Shown here: positions 6,731 to 15,669 of the stretch, in pieces
Layout of the letters: every line of letters begins with the position of its first letter
Numbering within the stretch: position 1 is the stretch's first letter
NCBI GenBank assembly: GCA_040221975.1
Contig: JAVJWR010000027.1
Coordinates: 1-64,000, forward strand
Length of the DNA stretch: 64,000 bases
Direction of reading: 5' to 3'
Source: Haliea sp040221975
Lineage (GTDB): Bacteria; Pseudomonadota; Gammaproteobacteria; Pseudomonadales; Halieaceae
Made by a program: the position numbers and the translations under genes
Notes under the pieces: generated by a model
Told to the model about the DNA's origin: nothing
Database searches by the model: none
The model's input: only the letters and a program-made list of their open reading frames with translations

Positions 6731-6755
6731 ATAACCCTCCACAGGGGTGGGTTAT
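6731..6755. promoter_or_regulatory. Inverted repeat upstream of the recombinase
   Basis: ATAACCC (6731-6737) and GGGTTAT (6749-6755) form a perfect 7-bp inverted repeat directly upstream of the recombinase ATG and overlapping its ribosome site. It is a candidate operator or mRNA hairpin. Confidence 0.4.
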
Positions 6756-6954
6756 GAGTATGGTTATTGATTCATCATTGGTCGACGTCTAGACCGGAAG
6801 TATACTGCTGGGGTCCGAGGTGTCGTCAGACAGCTGTCCCCCGGTCGTTTGCTGGGCTGAAGCTTCTTCAATTCGACCCGGCAACTTGCTCTGACAGGCG
6901 CCCCCGGCGCCTCAACAACCCTCCGGTGATGGTGGGAGTTCGTCCGCAATTCGC

Positions 6955-6983
6955 GCTATCAAGTGATATCATAATGTGATAGC
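6955..6983. promoter_or_regulatory. Candidate hicAB operator/promoter with nested palindromes
   Basis: GCTATCA (6955-6961) and TGATAGC (6977-6983) are perfect inverted arms. Inside them TGATATCA (6964-6971) is a perfect 8-bp palindrome, and TATCAT or CATAAT could act as a -10 element. It ends 9 bp before the hicA start, fitting autorepression by HicB. Confidence 0.55.
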
Positions 6984-6992
6984 TTTCTCGCC

Positions 6993-7247
6993 ATGAACAG
7001 CACTCATCGAAAGACGCTGGCCGCTATTCTAGGCACCTCCAACACTTCGACCATGGAGTGGCGTCGAATAGAAGCGCTATTCGTAGCGCTGGGGGCGCAG
7101 ACGATTGAAGGCAGTGGGTCTCGAGTACGGTTTGAACTGAATGGGGTAGTGGCTACTTTTCATAGGCCACATCCTCATAAGGAAGCAAAGCCCTATCAGG
7201 TCAGGGGCGCCAAAGAGTTTCTCTTCCGAGCAGGAGTACAATTATGA
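6993..7247 (+). CDS. hicA: HicA-family toxin (mRNA interferase)
   Basis: This 84-residue protein has the HicA double-stranded-RNA-binding-like fold signature: MEWRRIEALFVALGAQ, GSGSRVRFELNG, HRPHPHKEAKPYQVRGAKEFL. HicA cleaves mRNA unless bound by HicB. The sequence has GSGSR where many HicA proteins have the catalytic GSHH. This is a known variant subgroup, so activity may rely on other residues. The toxin gene comes first, as usual for hicAB, and overlaps hicB by four bases (ATGA at 7244). No attC flanks the pair, so it is not a cassette. Confidence 0.9.
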   Translation: MNSTHRKTLAAILGTSNTSTMEWRRIEALFVALGAQTIEGSGSRVRFELNGVVATFHRPHPHKEAKPYQVRGAKEFLFRAGVQL

Positions 7248-7579
7248 ACATTATGAATTACAAGGGTTATTCGGCCCGAATTGAATACAGCGATGAAGAT
7301 CAATGCTTTATCGGTCATATTGCCGGAATTCGGGATGTAGTTGGATTTCATGGTGATTCTGTCAAAGAACTTAAGACCGCATTTGAAGAAGCGGTTGAGG
7401 ATTATGTTGCCACTTGTGAGAAGTTAAAGCGTGCCCCACAGCGCCCGTATTCAGGCAAAGTGATGTTGCGCATTGATCCGGCAATTCATGCAAGGGCCGC
7501 AATTCGCGCGGAGGCTGAAGGGAAAAGTTTAAATGCCTGGGCGCAGGATGTATTACAACGAGCAGTTTCATCGCAATAA
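7244..7579 (+). CDS. hicB: HicB-family antitoxin
   Basis: The 111-residue protein has an N-terminal partially degraded RNase H-like HicB domain (YKGYSARIEYSDEDQCFIGHIAGI, VGFHGDSVKELKTAFEEAVEDYV). A C-terminal ribbon-helix-helix segment follows (SGKVMLRIDPAIHARAAIRAEAEGKSLNAWAQDVL). It should neutralise HicA directly and bind the nested palindrome upstream of hicA. Translation is coupled to hicA by the ATGA overlap. Confidence 0.9.
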   Translation: MNIMNYKGYSARIEYSDEDQCFIGHIAGIRDVVGFHGDSVKELKTAFEEAVEDYVATCEKLKRAPQRPYSGKVMLRIDPAIHARAAIRAEAEGKSLNAWAQDVLQRAVSSQ

Positions 7580-7987
7580 TTAACCAGGTTAGCAGTCCGC
7601 TACGCAATGACCGTTGTTCCGTTACCTTGCAGCTTCACACAGGTGCTCGAGCACGGGCGTTGATGCCACTGTGGTCGCTAGTGTTACTCGGCGGCCTATT
7701 GGGTTTCTGTGGTTATCGGCAGGCTCGGAGTTAGGATGCCAGTAATTGCCGGCATGGTTTATTTATATCGCTAATCCGCCCCCTTTCGATCAAGCCGGAG
7801 ATGAGTTAACTGTCACCAGAACCCAGAGCATACGGTGGCGGCCTGCAGTGCCGTGTAATCTGGGGTTGTACAGATGTATGAGCGATAATGGCGCCGTGTT
7901 TCAGCGGCGGCAGGAAAGCCGTAACCCTAAAGAGCGCTTGTCTATTGCTTCTCGGATTTAGGGATACCATGGGTCATGCGTACAGTA
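7580..7987. other. Intergenic region, no gene recognised
   Basis: About 410 bases between hicB and the receptor operator. Short open frames here have no ribosome sites or recognisable products. The promoter for the receptor gene presumably lies in the last 100 bases, but I see no convincing -35/-10 pair. Confidence 0.4.
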
Positions 7988-8003
7988 TTGTACAAATGTG
8001 CAA
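7988..8003. promoter_or_regulatory. Operator site 1 of the TetR regulon (receptor gene)
   Basis: TTGTACA-AA-TGTGCAA, arms matching in 6 of 7 positions, followed by A. It lies 61 bp upstream of the receptor ATG. The same 16-mer with a different central dinucleotide recurs at 15586-15601 and 16465-16480. Confidence 0.75.
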
Positions 8004-8064
8004 AGATTTGCTAACTTTCCTTCAGGTGCCCACAGACTACTAAAAACCCGAAGGAGCCGCCGCC

Positions 8065-10371
8065 ATGAACATTCTTGCCACTCGATGCCCCTCTATAGCA
8101 CTCGCCCTGCTGGCCGCCGGCGGGTTCACTCAGACCGCCTATGCGCAGCTCACCGCAGGGCCGATGCTGGAGGAGGTACTGGTAACGGCGCAGAAGCGGG
8201 AGCAGTCGCTCCAGAACGTGCCGGTGAGCGTCACTGCGTTCTCCGCGGAAACTATCGAGCGCGCTGGCATCCGGGACTTCGAGGATTACGCAATGAAGAC
8301 CCCCAATGTGGGGTTCCAGCAACGCGGTAGCCGCTCCGATACCAAGTTTGGTATTCGCGGCGTCACCAATATCGGCGGTCAGGCCAACGCCGTGGGGGTG
8401 TATGTCGACGAGGTGAACGTGGTGCCCAGCGTGCTGTCCACTGGAACGTCGCGGACGGCGGACACCCAGTTGCTGGATATCGAACGTATCGAAGTGTTGC
8501 GCGGTCCGCAGGGCACCTTCTTCGGTCGCAACACCATGGGCGGCGCGATCAATATCACAACGGTAAAACCCGACCCCTCGGGCTTTGACGCCAGCGTCGT
8601 GGCCGAGGTCGGCGAGTGGGACCACCTGCTGGGGAGGGCCATGGTCAATGTCCCCCTGGGAGATAGTGTCGCGCTGCGGGCCACGGTCTACTACGATGAG
8701 AACGATGGCTTTATCACCAACCGGGGGCCCTCCGGTGCGTCCAATTCAGAGCAGAACCAGGGAGGTCGGCTCGCGCTGTCCTGGAACCCGTCCCAGCGCC
8801 TGGCCCTGGATCTCAGCGCCTCCTGGTCCAGGCTGGAACAGGACTACCCCGCCATGGTGCCCTCCGGGAACCTCGGCTCGATTCCCACCCAGGTGGTGAC
8901 CGACGGGGGCTTTTTGTTTGATGTATTCGACGTGCCTGTCTGGCCCTTGGGCGACGTGCCGTTCTTCCCCGCTAACCATGACCACACAGCCACTGACATG
9001 GACCGCGCCGAGAGCAGTGACACGGCGATCTACACGGCGCGCCTGGTCTATGACTTTGATCGGTTTACCCTGACTTCGGTGACCGGCTACATCGATAACG
9101 AATTCAGCCAGGCAGGGGAGGGCGACGCCTCCGTGGCGCCGGCCTTCTTCGTCAGTCGCGACAGCGAGCTGGATGCCTTCAGCCAGGAGTTGAGGTTGTC
9201 GGGGGATTGGAACGGCGACACCACCTGGATGGTCGGTGCCATTTACGCCAGGGACGAAACGGTGGAAACCGACCTCAGCACGCACTTGGCGACGGACCCC
9301 TACCTCGCCCTGTGGGATATTCTCGGTGTGCTGGAGTTCGGTCTGCCGGGGGATATTGGCGACATCATCACCAACGGCCCCAGTGGGGTGACCGTGGGCA
9401 ACTTCGAGGATGTCGACCGTGGCGCTGACACAACCAGCTACGCCGCATTCGGTGACATGAGCTGGCGGATCTCGGAGCACTGGGAAGTGGCCGTGGGGCT
9501 GCGCTACACCCAGGACGAGGTCGACTATTTCGAAGTGACCCGTCCCGCGATCACCATACCTGTGTCTGATATCTCCACCAGTCGTGACTTCGACGATTGG
9601 AGCCCGCGCCTCAATGTGAGCTGGTTCCCCACCGAGCAGGTCACGATCTACGGGACGGTCAGCAAAGGCTACAAGGTTGGTGGCTTCAATGCCTCCCAGG
9701 ACCTGGTGAAATTGACCTTCGAGCCGGAGGAGGGCTGGAACTACGAGCTCGGGCTGAAATCCCGTTTTTGGAACGAGCGTGTGCAGTTGAACGCCGCGGC
9801 CTTTTACTTCGATTGGTCGGATCTGCAAGTGCGTGGGCAGGATGTGCGTACCCAGCGTCAGGTGGTCGTCAACGCCGACTCGGCGTACACCCAGGGGGGC
9901 GAGCTGGAGTTAAGCGCGCTGCTGACAGCATCACTGAGTCTCAATCTCGCCTACGGCTACCTCGACGCCGAGTTTGACAGGTTCCCCAACGCCATCGACA
10001 CCAACGGGAACCTGTTCGACGGCAGCGGTCTGCGCATCCCGCTGGCCCCGGAGAATACCTTCTCCGCTGCGCTGCAGTATGAGTTCCTGCTGGGCAGCTG
10101 GGACGGGTTTCTGCGCGTGGACTACAGCTTCATCGACGACCAGTTCGCCAGCGCCGACAATAGTCCTGAAAGGCTGATTGAAAGCTACGAGCTGTGGAAC
10201 CTGCGTGCGGGTATCGACAATGGCCACTTTGGTATTCAGGCCTTTGTGGAGAACCTGGCGGACGAGGAGTACAGTTCCGGGGTTGAAAACCTTGAAACCT
10301 TCTATACAGGCATGCAACGCAGCGTCGGTAAACCGCGCTGGGCCGGTGTGCGCCTGGAGTATAATTTCTGA
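8065..10371 (+). CDS. TonB-dependent outer-membrane receptor
   Basis: The 768-residue protein has a signal peptide ending near TAYAQ (about residue 28), then a plug domain opening EEVLVTAQKREQSLQNVPVSVTAF, a TonB-box-like start common in Sphingomonas and Cellvibrionales receptors. The plug motif IERIEVLRGPQGTFFGRNT is present, and a 22-strand barrel ends in the aromatic C-terminus RLEYNF needed for Bam insertion. It should import a scarce or bulky substrate using the proton motive force. An operator shared with a nearby tetR lies upstream, and a decarboxylase follows on the same strand. The cargo is therefore more likely the organic substrate of this cluster than iron, an inference from context. 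Confidence 0.9.
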   Translation: MNILATRCPSIALALLAAGGFTQTAYAQLTAGPMLEEVLVTAQKREQSLQNVPVSVTAFSAETIERAGIRDFEDYAMKTPNVGFQQRGSRSDTKFGIRGVTNIGGQANAVGVYVDEVNVVPSVLSTGTSRTADTQLLDIERIEVLRGPQGTFFGRNTMGGAINITTVKPDPSGFDASVVAEVGEWDHLLGRAMVNVPLGDSVALRATVYYDENDGFITNRGPSGASNSEQNQGGRLALSWNPSQRLALDLSASWSRLEQDYPAMVPSGNLGSIPTQVVTDGGFLFDVFDVPVWPLGDVPFFPANHDHTATDMDRAESSDTAIYTARLVYDFDRFTLTSVTGYIDNEFSQAGEGDASVAPAFFVSRDSELDAFSQELRLSGDWNGDTTWMVGAIYARDETVETDLSTHLATDPYLALWDILGVLEFGLPGDIGDIITNGPSGVTVGNFEDVDRGADTTSYAAFGDMSWRISEHWEVAVGLRYTQDEVDYFEVTRPAITIPVSDISTSRDFDDWSPRLNVSWFPTEQVTIYGTVSKGYKVGGFNASQDLVKLTFEPEEGWNYELGLKSRFWNERVQLNAAAFYFDWSDLQVRGQDVRTQRQVVVNADSAYTQGGELELSALLTASLSLNLAYGYLDAEFDRFPNAIDTNGNLFDGSGLRIPLAPENTFSAALQYEFLLGSWDGFLRVDYSFIDDQFASADNSPERLIESYELWNLRAGIDNGHFGIQAFVENLADEEYSSGVENLETFYTGMQRSVGKPRWAGVRLEYNF

Positions 10372-10384
10372 TATTGACCCACGT

Positions 10385-10404
10385 GAGCCGGCGCCTGCCG
10401 GCTC
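10385..10404. terminator. Strong hairpin between receptor and decarboxylase genes
   Basis: GAGCCGGC-GCCT-GCCGGCTC is a perfect 8-bp stem with a 4-nt loop followed by TTTCG. It probably attenuates or protects the transcript, setting different levels for receptor and enzyme. Confidence 0.6.
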
Positions 10405-10427
10405 TTTCGTAATACCGAGGTAAATTC

Positions 10428-11864
10428 ATGAAGTTTCCGCAACAGGGCCAATCGCCCGACGCTCTCCTGTCCCAGCTCGACGCGCGCAAGGGCAATGATG
10501 TGCCCTGGGAGGAAGGGCGTGTGTTCGCCTATATCTACGACGCGGGCCCCGAAGCCAAGCAACTCCTCAAGGACGCGTTCTCGCTGTACATGACCGAGAA
10601 CGGGCTCGATCCCACCTCCTTCCCGAGCTGCATGCAGCTCGAAAAGGACGTGATCGGCATGGCGGTGGACCTGATGAACGGCGGCGAACAGGCAACCGGG
10701 ACCTTCACGTCCGGCGGCACTGAAAGCATTCTCCTTTCTCTGAAGACCGCGCGGGATTTTTACCGCGACAGGCGCCCGGATATCACTGAGCCGGAAATCC
10801 TGTTGCCGACCACCGCGCACCCCGCCTTCCACAAGGCTTGCCACTACTTCGATCTGAAGGCGGTGCTGGTAGATGTGGATGACAAATTCCGCGCCATCCC
10901 GGAAAAGATGGCGGAAGCCGTAACCGACAACACCATTCTCATGGTCGGCTCGGCGCCGTCCTATGCCCATGGAAGTATTGATCCCATACGTGAGCTGGGC
11001 GAGATAGCACTCAAGCATGGCCTTCTGTTCCACGTTGATTGCTGCGTCGGCGGTATGTACCTGCCCTTCGCCAGGGAACTTGGCTATAGCATCCCCGACT
11101 TTGACCTCTCGGTGCCGGGCGTGACCCAATTGTCGATGGATTTCCACAAATGGGGCTACGCCGCCAAGGGCGCCTCCTGCGTGCTCTACAACGATCGCGA
11201 GCTGCGCCGCTACCAGATATTTTCCTACGCCAACTGGACCGGCTATGCCGTGATTAACCCGGGTGTGACCTCCACCAAGAGCGGCGGGCCCATTGCCGCC
11301 TGCTGGGCCATACTGAACTACCTGGGGCGAGAGGGTTATCTAAAGCTGGTGGATGCGGCGCAGCAGGCGTCACGCAAGATTGTCGACGCCGTAGAAGCCA
11401 TTGAGGGCATGGAGGTCATGGGCGAAGGCAATCTTAATATGCTGGCGATCCGCGCGCTGGACTTCGATATCTTCCCGCTCGCCGATGAGATGAAGCGCCG
11501 TGGCTGGTACATCCAGCCCCAGTTTGGTTTCGCCAACAGCGCCGAGAATATGCACCTGTCAGTGGGTTACCACAACGTTCATGCGGTGGATGAGTTCGTG
11601 CGCGACCTCACCGAGGTCGCTACCCGGGTTCGCCAGCAGCAAATGGGGAAGGCCCGTTTCGAGATCCCGGAAGAGCTGAAGCAGCTCATTATCGGTGCCG
11701 GGCCCGAAGTGCTGGACCAGCTGACCGAACTGCTGGGCGATGGCACGTCCCTGCCGGACAGCATGGTGGAAATCAACAACATGCTGAACCAGTTGCCTGC
11801 CGACAGCCGCGAAATGCTGCTGGGCGAGTATATCAACCGCCTTTACAACCCCGACCAGCACTGA
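10428..11864 (+). CDS. PLP-dependent decarboxylase/lyase (group II, sphingosine-phosphate-lyase-like)
   Basis: This 478-residue fold-type I PLP enzyme shows FTSGGTES (residues 93-101, phosphate-binding loop), FHVDCC (Asp204, pyridine nitrogen contact) and DFHKWGYAAKGAS, with Lys241 as the Schiff-base lysine. The HKWGYAAKG pattern and overall order resemble sphingosine-1-phosphate lyases and archaeal tyrosine/aspartate decarboxylases more than GadB. It could decarboxylate an amino acid or perform a retro-aldol cleavage of a phospho- or hydroxy-amine. It is cytoplasmic with no signal peptide. It lies 57 bp after the receptor gene and converges with the acylase gene. The substrate is unknown; the cluster suggests an amino acid released by the acylase. 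Confidence 0.85.
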   Translation: MKFPQQGQSPDALLSQLDARKGNDVPWEEGRVFAYIYDAGPEAKQLLKDAFSLYMTENGLDPTSFPSCMQLEKDVIGMAVDLMNGGEQATGTFTSGGTESILLSLKTARDFYRDRRPDITEPEILLPTTAHPAFHKACHYFDLKAVLVDVDDKFRAIPEKMAEAVTDNTILMVGSAPSYAHGSIDPIRELGEIALKHGLLFHVDCCVGGMYLPFARELGYSIPDFDLSVPGVTQLSMDFHKWGYAAKGASCVLYNDRELRRYQIFSYANWTGYAVINPGVTSTKSGGPIAACWAILNYLGREGYLKLVDAAQQASRKIVDAVEAIEGMEVMGEGNLNMLAIRALDFDIFPLADEMKRRGWYIQPQFGFANSAENMHLSVGYHNVHAVDEFVRDLTEVATRVRQQQMGKARFEIPEELKQLIIGAGPEVLDQLTELLGDGTSLPDSMVEINNMLNQLPADSREMLLGEYINRLYNPDQH

Positions 11865-11877
11865 GCAATTCCTTCTC

Positions 11878-11895
11878 GGGCCGGCTCGCCGGCCC
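11878..11895. terminator. Bidirectional terminator hairpin
   Basis: GGGCCGGC-TC-GCCGGCCC, a perfect 8-bp stem between the convergent decarboxylase and acylase genes. There is no long T tract. Confidence 0.6.
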
Positions 11896-11914
11896 TGCTC
11901 AATCACTTGCGCCG

Positions 11915-14293
11915 CTACCGCGAAGGGACGAGCCGCAGCCGGGGCGCGGCGTCACCTGCCGTCGCCTGAATCGGGTACAGCTCGCCGGCCAGCCACGCCG
12001 GGAACTGGTCGTCGTAGTGTTCGCTAAGGGGGTGACCCGACTGCCCGCCGGGTATGACCGACAGCACTTCGGGCCCTGCCTTCATTTCCGCCACTGTGCG
12101 CACCGTGGCCCCCATGCGTACGCGGAAAGGCTCGGTATAGCGGTAGGCGGCGCGTCCCACGGTGGCCGGCGAGCCGCCCCAGGGCCGGGCCGGCGCGTCG
12201 AGCAGCCGGGACAGGCGCGGCTCTGCCCGGCTCAACTCGTGCGACAGCCCAACCGATTGCAGGGCATCCAGGCGCCACCGGGTTTGATCTTCACCCAGCT
12301 GTGACGCCAGTGTCGCAGAGGCCGAAGCCAGGGCCTCGCGAACCACCGTCGCTTTCTCGCCCGGCCACCATTGAGTGTGGCGGTCCGTCAGGAGCAAGGT
12401 GTCGAGGGCGTGATTGAGCATATAGGATTCACCCATAAGTTCCCGATACAGCGTATCGCCCAACGGTTCCTGAAATAGCGCCCCGGCCAGTTCCACATAC
12501 CACTGCTGGAACAGCAGCGCCGCGGCGCTGTCCGGGGCGGCTTTCGGCTGCTTGAGCCAGTCGCGGAGCAGCGCGGCCTCTGGCGCACCGCCGCCCTGAT
12601 CGAGCAACTCAAGCAGGGTGGGGAGCAGATATTCGGCCTGGGAGTCGTGCCAGTCGAGTTGCAGGGCCTGCATGTCCGCGAGGGTGAAGGCATCGCCGGC
12701 GCCCAGCACGTCCTGCAGCCGCTGGATGCGGTAGGGAGAGGCATTGTCCGCCGATATCAGTGGCCACCTGCCGGGCGGGTTGACTCGGGCGTTGGCGGCG
12801 GCGATAAACCCCGCCGCCGGGTTGAGCAGCCGCGGCATGTCGCGGTTTGCCACCATGCCCTGCCAGCGGTTTTCCGGCAGGTCGCCGCGCACCGGGTAGA
12901 GGCCGTTGCCGTGACCGCGCTGTGGCAGCAGGCCCGCGGTGCGGAATCCGATGTTGCCCGCGATATCGGCGTAGGTGGCGTTGAGGGAGGGGCCGGGAAA
13001 GTCGTCGGCGGCCGCATTGAAAGCCTCCCAGTCGCGAGCCAGGCTGAGTTCCAGCATGGCGCCCAGGCTGCGGCCCTGCAGGCTCTGGGTGGTCCAGCGC
13101 AGCGACAGGGGTGGCTCGTCGCTGATCAGCGGGCCGTTGCGGGTGTGCACGATGGTGACCGTGGCGGGCTCGCTACGGCCCCGAACAGGAATCGATATGG
13201 TTTCTTCACGGGCCCGATACCACGCGTCGCCGTCGCGGAACAGCAGCGGGTCCTCCGGCGAAGGTATTTCCAGGAACAGGTCCTGGCTGTCGCCGATATT
13301 GGTGAAGCCCCAGGCGATGGCTTCGTTGAAACCGTTGATGACCCCGGGGAGGCCGGGCAGGGACCAGCCGCGAAGCTGCCTGCCCTTGCCGAAGAACAGG
13401 TGGACCTCGTAGAACAGGTTGGGCAGCCCGAGCGTGTCGTGAGAATCAAAGGCGTGCAGCGCATGGCCGCTGGCGCTTTTGTCCGGCGCCACCACCCAGC
13501 CGTTGCTGCCAAAGGCGCCGCGGGGCATCAGCGGATTGCGGTCGGGGTTGAGCAGCGCCAGCCGTTGCAGTGCATCTCCCGCTGCGCCTGACGGCGGCGG
13601 GGCGATCGCCGTCCTGTCCGTGGACGGTGAGTCCTCGCGGCCGATCACATAGGGAAAATCAGCGCGGTCGGAATAATCTTCCGTGAACAGCGCAAAGCGC
13701 TTGCTACCGACCCGGTCACGCAATGACAGGCGCAGTAGTTCGCGCTCCAGGTTGTTGCCCGATTGGAAGGCGATCAATGCGCCAACAGCGAAGACATCCC
13801 GCGCCTCCCAGTGACGGGCTCCCTGGCGCAACAGCAGGAACTCGGGTGGCAGTAACGGGTAAGCGTCAATGGCGGCGTTGATCCCCGCCACATAGCTGTT
13901 TACCCACTGCCGCAGACGTGCGCCGGCATTGATCTCCAGCCGTTGTGCCAGCGCAGGTACGCCCACGCGCCACAGCTCGCGATCGGTGGCGAGCAGGTCT
14001 TCGCCGAGCATTTCGGCGAGCCGGCCGCGCCCCGCGCGACGCAACAGTTCCATCTGCCACAGGCGATGAGTGCCGTGAAGATAGCCTTCTGCCGCCAGGG
14101 CGTCGCGCAGCGTGGACGCGGTGACGTAGGGACGCGCCCACTCGTCGAAACGCAGCGCCACCGGTTCGTTCAGCGCGGCGATGACCAGCTCGCCGCGCTC
14201 ACCGGGCAGCGAGGCTCGCAGCGCAACATATATTGCGGCAAGTGCCAGGGCGGCCAGCAGAGCGAGCACCGAGATGATACGGAACAGTTTCAT
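11915..14293 (-). CDS. Penicillin acylase family protein (Ntn hydrolase)
   Basis: The 792-residue precursor has a signal peptide or anchor (about residues 5-25) and an alpha-chain region with the family's DEWARPYVTA and GYLHGTHRLWQMELLRR. A spacer leads to the autocleavage point G262-S263 (AFGSNGWVVAP), where Ser263 becomes the N-terminal nucleophile. Downstream are FYEVHLFFG, GVINGFNEAIAWGFTNIGDS and a C-terminal PGGQSGHPLSEHYDDQ block. Family members hydrolyse amide bonds of penicillins, acyl-homoserine lactones and other N-acyl amino acids or amines in the periplasm. It is the second gene of a minus-strand unit after the racemase-like gene (30-bp gap). The position suggests it deacylates the compound imported by the receptor. 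Confidence 0.9.
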   Translation of the reverse strand: MKLFRIISVLALLAALALAAIYVALRASLPGERGELVIAALNEPVALRFDEWARPYVTASTLRDALAAEGYLHGTHRLWQMELLRRAGRGRLAEMLGEDLLATDRELWRVGVPALAQRLEINAGARLRQWVNSYVAGINAAIDAYPLLPPEFLLLRQGARHWEARDVFAVGALIAFQSGNNLERELLRLSLRDRVGSKRFALFTEDYSDRADFPYVIGREDSPSTDRTAIAPPPSGAAGDALQRLALLNPDRNPLMPRGAFGSNGWVVAPDKSASGHALHAFDSHDTLGLPNLFYEVHLFFGKGRQLRGWSLPGLPGVINGFNEAIAWGFTNIGDSQDLFLEIPSPEDPLLFRDGDAWYRAREETISIPVRGRSEPATVTIVHTRNGPLISDEPPLSLRWTTQSLQGRSLGAMLELSLARDWEAFNAAADDFPGPSLNATYADIAGNIGFRTAGLLPQRGHGNGLYPVRGDLPENRWQGMVANRDMPRLLNPAAGFIAAANARVNPPGRWPLISADNASPYRIQRLQDVLGAGDAFTLADMQALQLDWHDSQAEYLLPTLLELLDQGGGAPEAALLRDWLKQPKAAPDSAAALLFQQWYVELAGALFQEPLGDTLYRELMGESYMLNHALDTLLLTDRHTQWWPGEKATVVREALASASATLASQLGEDQTRWRLDALQSVGLSHELSRAEPRLSRLLDAPARPWGGSPATVGRAAYRYTEPFRVRMGATVRTVAEMKAGPEVLSVIPGGQSGHPLSEHYDDQFPAWLAGELYPIQATAGDAAPRLRLVPSR

Positions 14294-14323
14294 GTGGCCT
14301 CCTGTGGGCGTGATAGCGGTGGC

Positions 14324-15526
14324 TTACTGTCTGAGCACTGGCCAGCGCTCAAGCTCTCCGTGATCGTCATAAGCGAACAGGTCACCAAACTGCAGAAGTA
14401 CCGCCTCGCTCTGTGTAGGACGAAAAAAAACGAAGTCATCCGGCTGGATCGAACAGTCTCGGGGCACGGTCATGAGCTGCTGATTGGAACTCAATCCGTA
14501 GAGGGCGTGCGTGGCCATACCCTCGGGGTATTCCGGTGTGGCCAGCCAGCGGCCGCCGTACAGGAACAGGCTGCGGCCGCGGCGCGCGTGAAAGCGTGCC
14601 ATCAGACGACTCAGCGCGGTGAAATAGGGCAGGCTTACCCGGTCCAGGACCTTTAGCACCGGTGCGGCAATAAAGCACGCCGGCTGGTGGTCGGAAATCG
14701 TGGGAATGTCAAAATCTGTGGGTAACAGCAGGCAGGAACCGAGGCTGATGTCGTTGAGCGGGGAATCATCGCCGTGCAACTGGTAGGTGGGGCTGCCGCC
14801 GCCATTAAGCGTCAGCTCAGCCGCGCGCTCCGCGGGTGTGAGCACGCCAAGAAATGCCCGGTAGCGGTCGTTGGCCCGTCGCAGCGCGCCTTGCGGATGG
14901 TGCAGTGGCGATGGCGCCCTGGCAACATGGGCGTCGTAGCCCATCAGGCCGCTGAATTCGAGGTGCTCCGGGTGTTCGCCGATGCGGTCGAGCAGAGCGC
15001 GGAGCATGGCCGGCTCGTCCAGGCCGCCACGCTGCATACCGATGTTGATCTCTATATTAATACGCAGCGTCAGTCCCAGCTCGCTAGCCAGTGCCAGGTA
15101 GCCGGTCAGGCGCCGCTCATCGTCAATCAGCCATTGCAGTTGCCTGGCGGGTTGAAATTCCGCATCGTCCGGCAGGTCGCGGTAGAAGGCGCGAACCGCC
15201 GCGACCGGCAAAGGCTTGCCGAGAAGCAGGTCAGCCTCGGGAAACAGGGCGCATATCTGTTGCAGGAATGGACGGTGAAACACCATGAACGCGCGCGTGT
15301 CCAATGCTCTGGCGGCGCGACGCAGTAGCGGTGCGCTGGGTAGCGATTTGACCACCAGCCGTGGCCGCCTGCCGCCGAGGCGGGCGCGTACTGTCGCCAG
15401 GTTCCGGTCCAGTCGCGCGCAGTCCACCAGCAGTCGTGGCTGTCCGTCAGCATCCCGCTGCAGGCGGCGGGAAAGCTCGCTGAAATACGAGGCATGGACA
15501 TTGGGGTCCGCGTGATGGGCATCCAT
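14324..15526 (-). CDS. Alanine-racemase-fold PLP enzyme (D-threonine-aldolase-like)
   Basis: From ATG 15526 the protein is 400 residues. The N-terminal TIM-barrel start LLVDCARLDRNLATVR and PRLVVKSLPSAPLL place Lys60 as the PLP lysine, as in the DSD1/D-threonine aldolase branch of fold-type III enzymes. A C-terminal beta domain follows (SSNQQLMTVP, DDFVFFRPTQSEAVLLQFGDL). Relatives cleave D-beta-hydroxy amino acids, dehydrate D-serine or racemise. I rejected the longer frame to 15631 because it would include the operator at 15586-15601. The gene is head of the unit with the acylase, so it probably acts on the amino acid product, perhaps a beta-hydroxy amino acid. Confidence 0.8.
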   Translation of the reverse strand: MDAHHADPNVHASYFSELSRRLQRDADGQPRLLVDCARLDRNLATVRARLGGRRPRLVVKSLPSAPLLRRAARALDTRAFMVFHRPFLQQICALFPEADLLLGKPLPVAAVRAFYRDLPDDAEFQPARQLQWLIDDERRLTGYLALASELGLTLRINIEINIGMQRGGLDEPAMLRALLDRIGEHPEHLEFSGLMGYDAHVARAPSPLHHPQGALRRANDRYRAFLGVLTPAERAAELTLNGGGSPTYQLHGDDSPLNDISLGSCLLLPTDFDIPTISDHQPACFIAAPVLKVLDRVSLPYFTALSRLMARFHARRGRSLFLYGGRWLATPEYPEGMATHALYGLSSNQQLMTVPRDCSIQPDDFVFFRPTQSEAVLLQFGDLFAYDDHGELERWPVLRQ

Positions 15527-15585
15527 GGCGCAGCTCTCGGGTAGTGGCGCCGCTGACGGCGACCGTGGGGTCATAACCATTTTAG

Positions 15586-15601
15586 TTGTACAGATGTGCA
15601 A
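15586..15601. promoter_or_regulatory. Operator site 2 of the TetR regulon (racemase-acylase unit)
   Basis: TTGTACA-GA-TGTGCAA followed by AA, 59 bp upstream of the chosen racemase-like start on the minus strand. It is identical to site 1 except for the central dinucleotide. Confidence 0.75.
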
Positions 15602-15669
15602 AACACTACCGGAAACCAGGGGTGGCGGCAAGTTGGGGTGCGGGCTGTCGCTATGCCAACTGTCGTTAG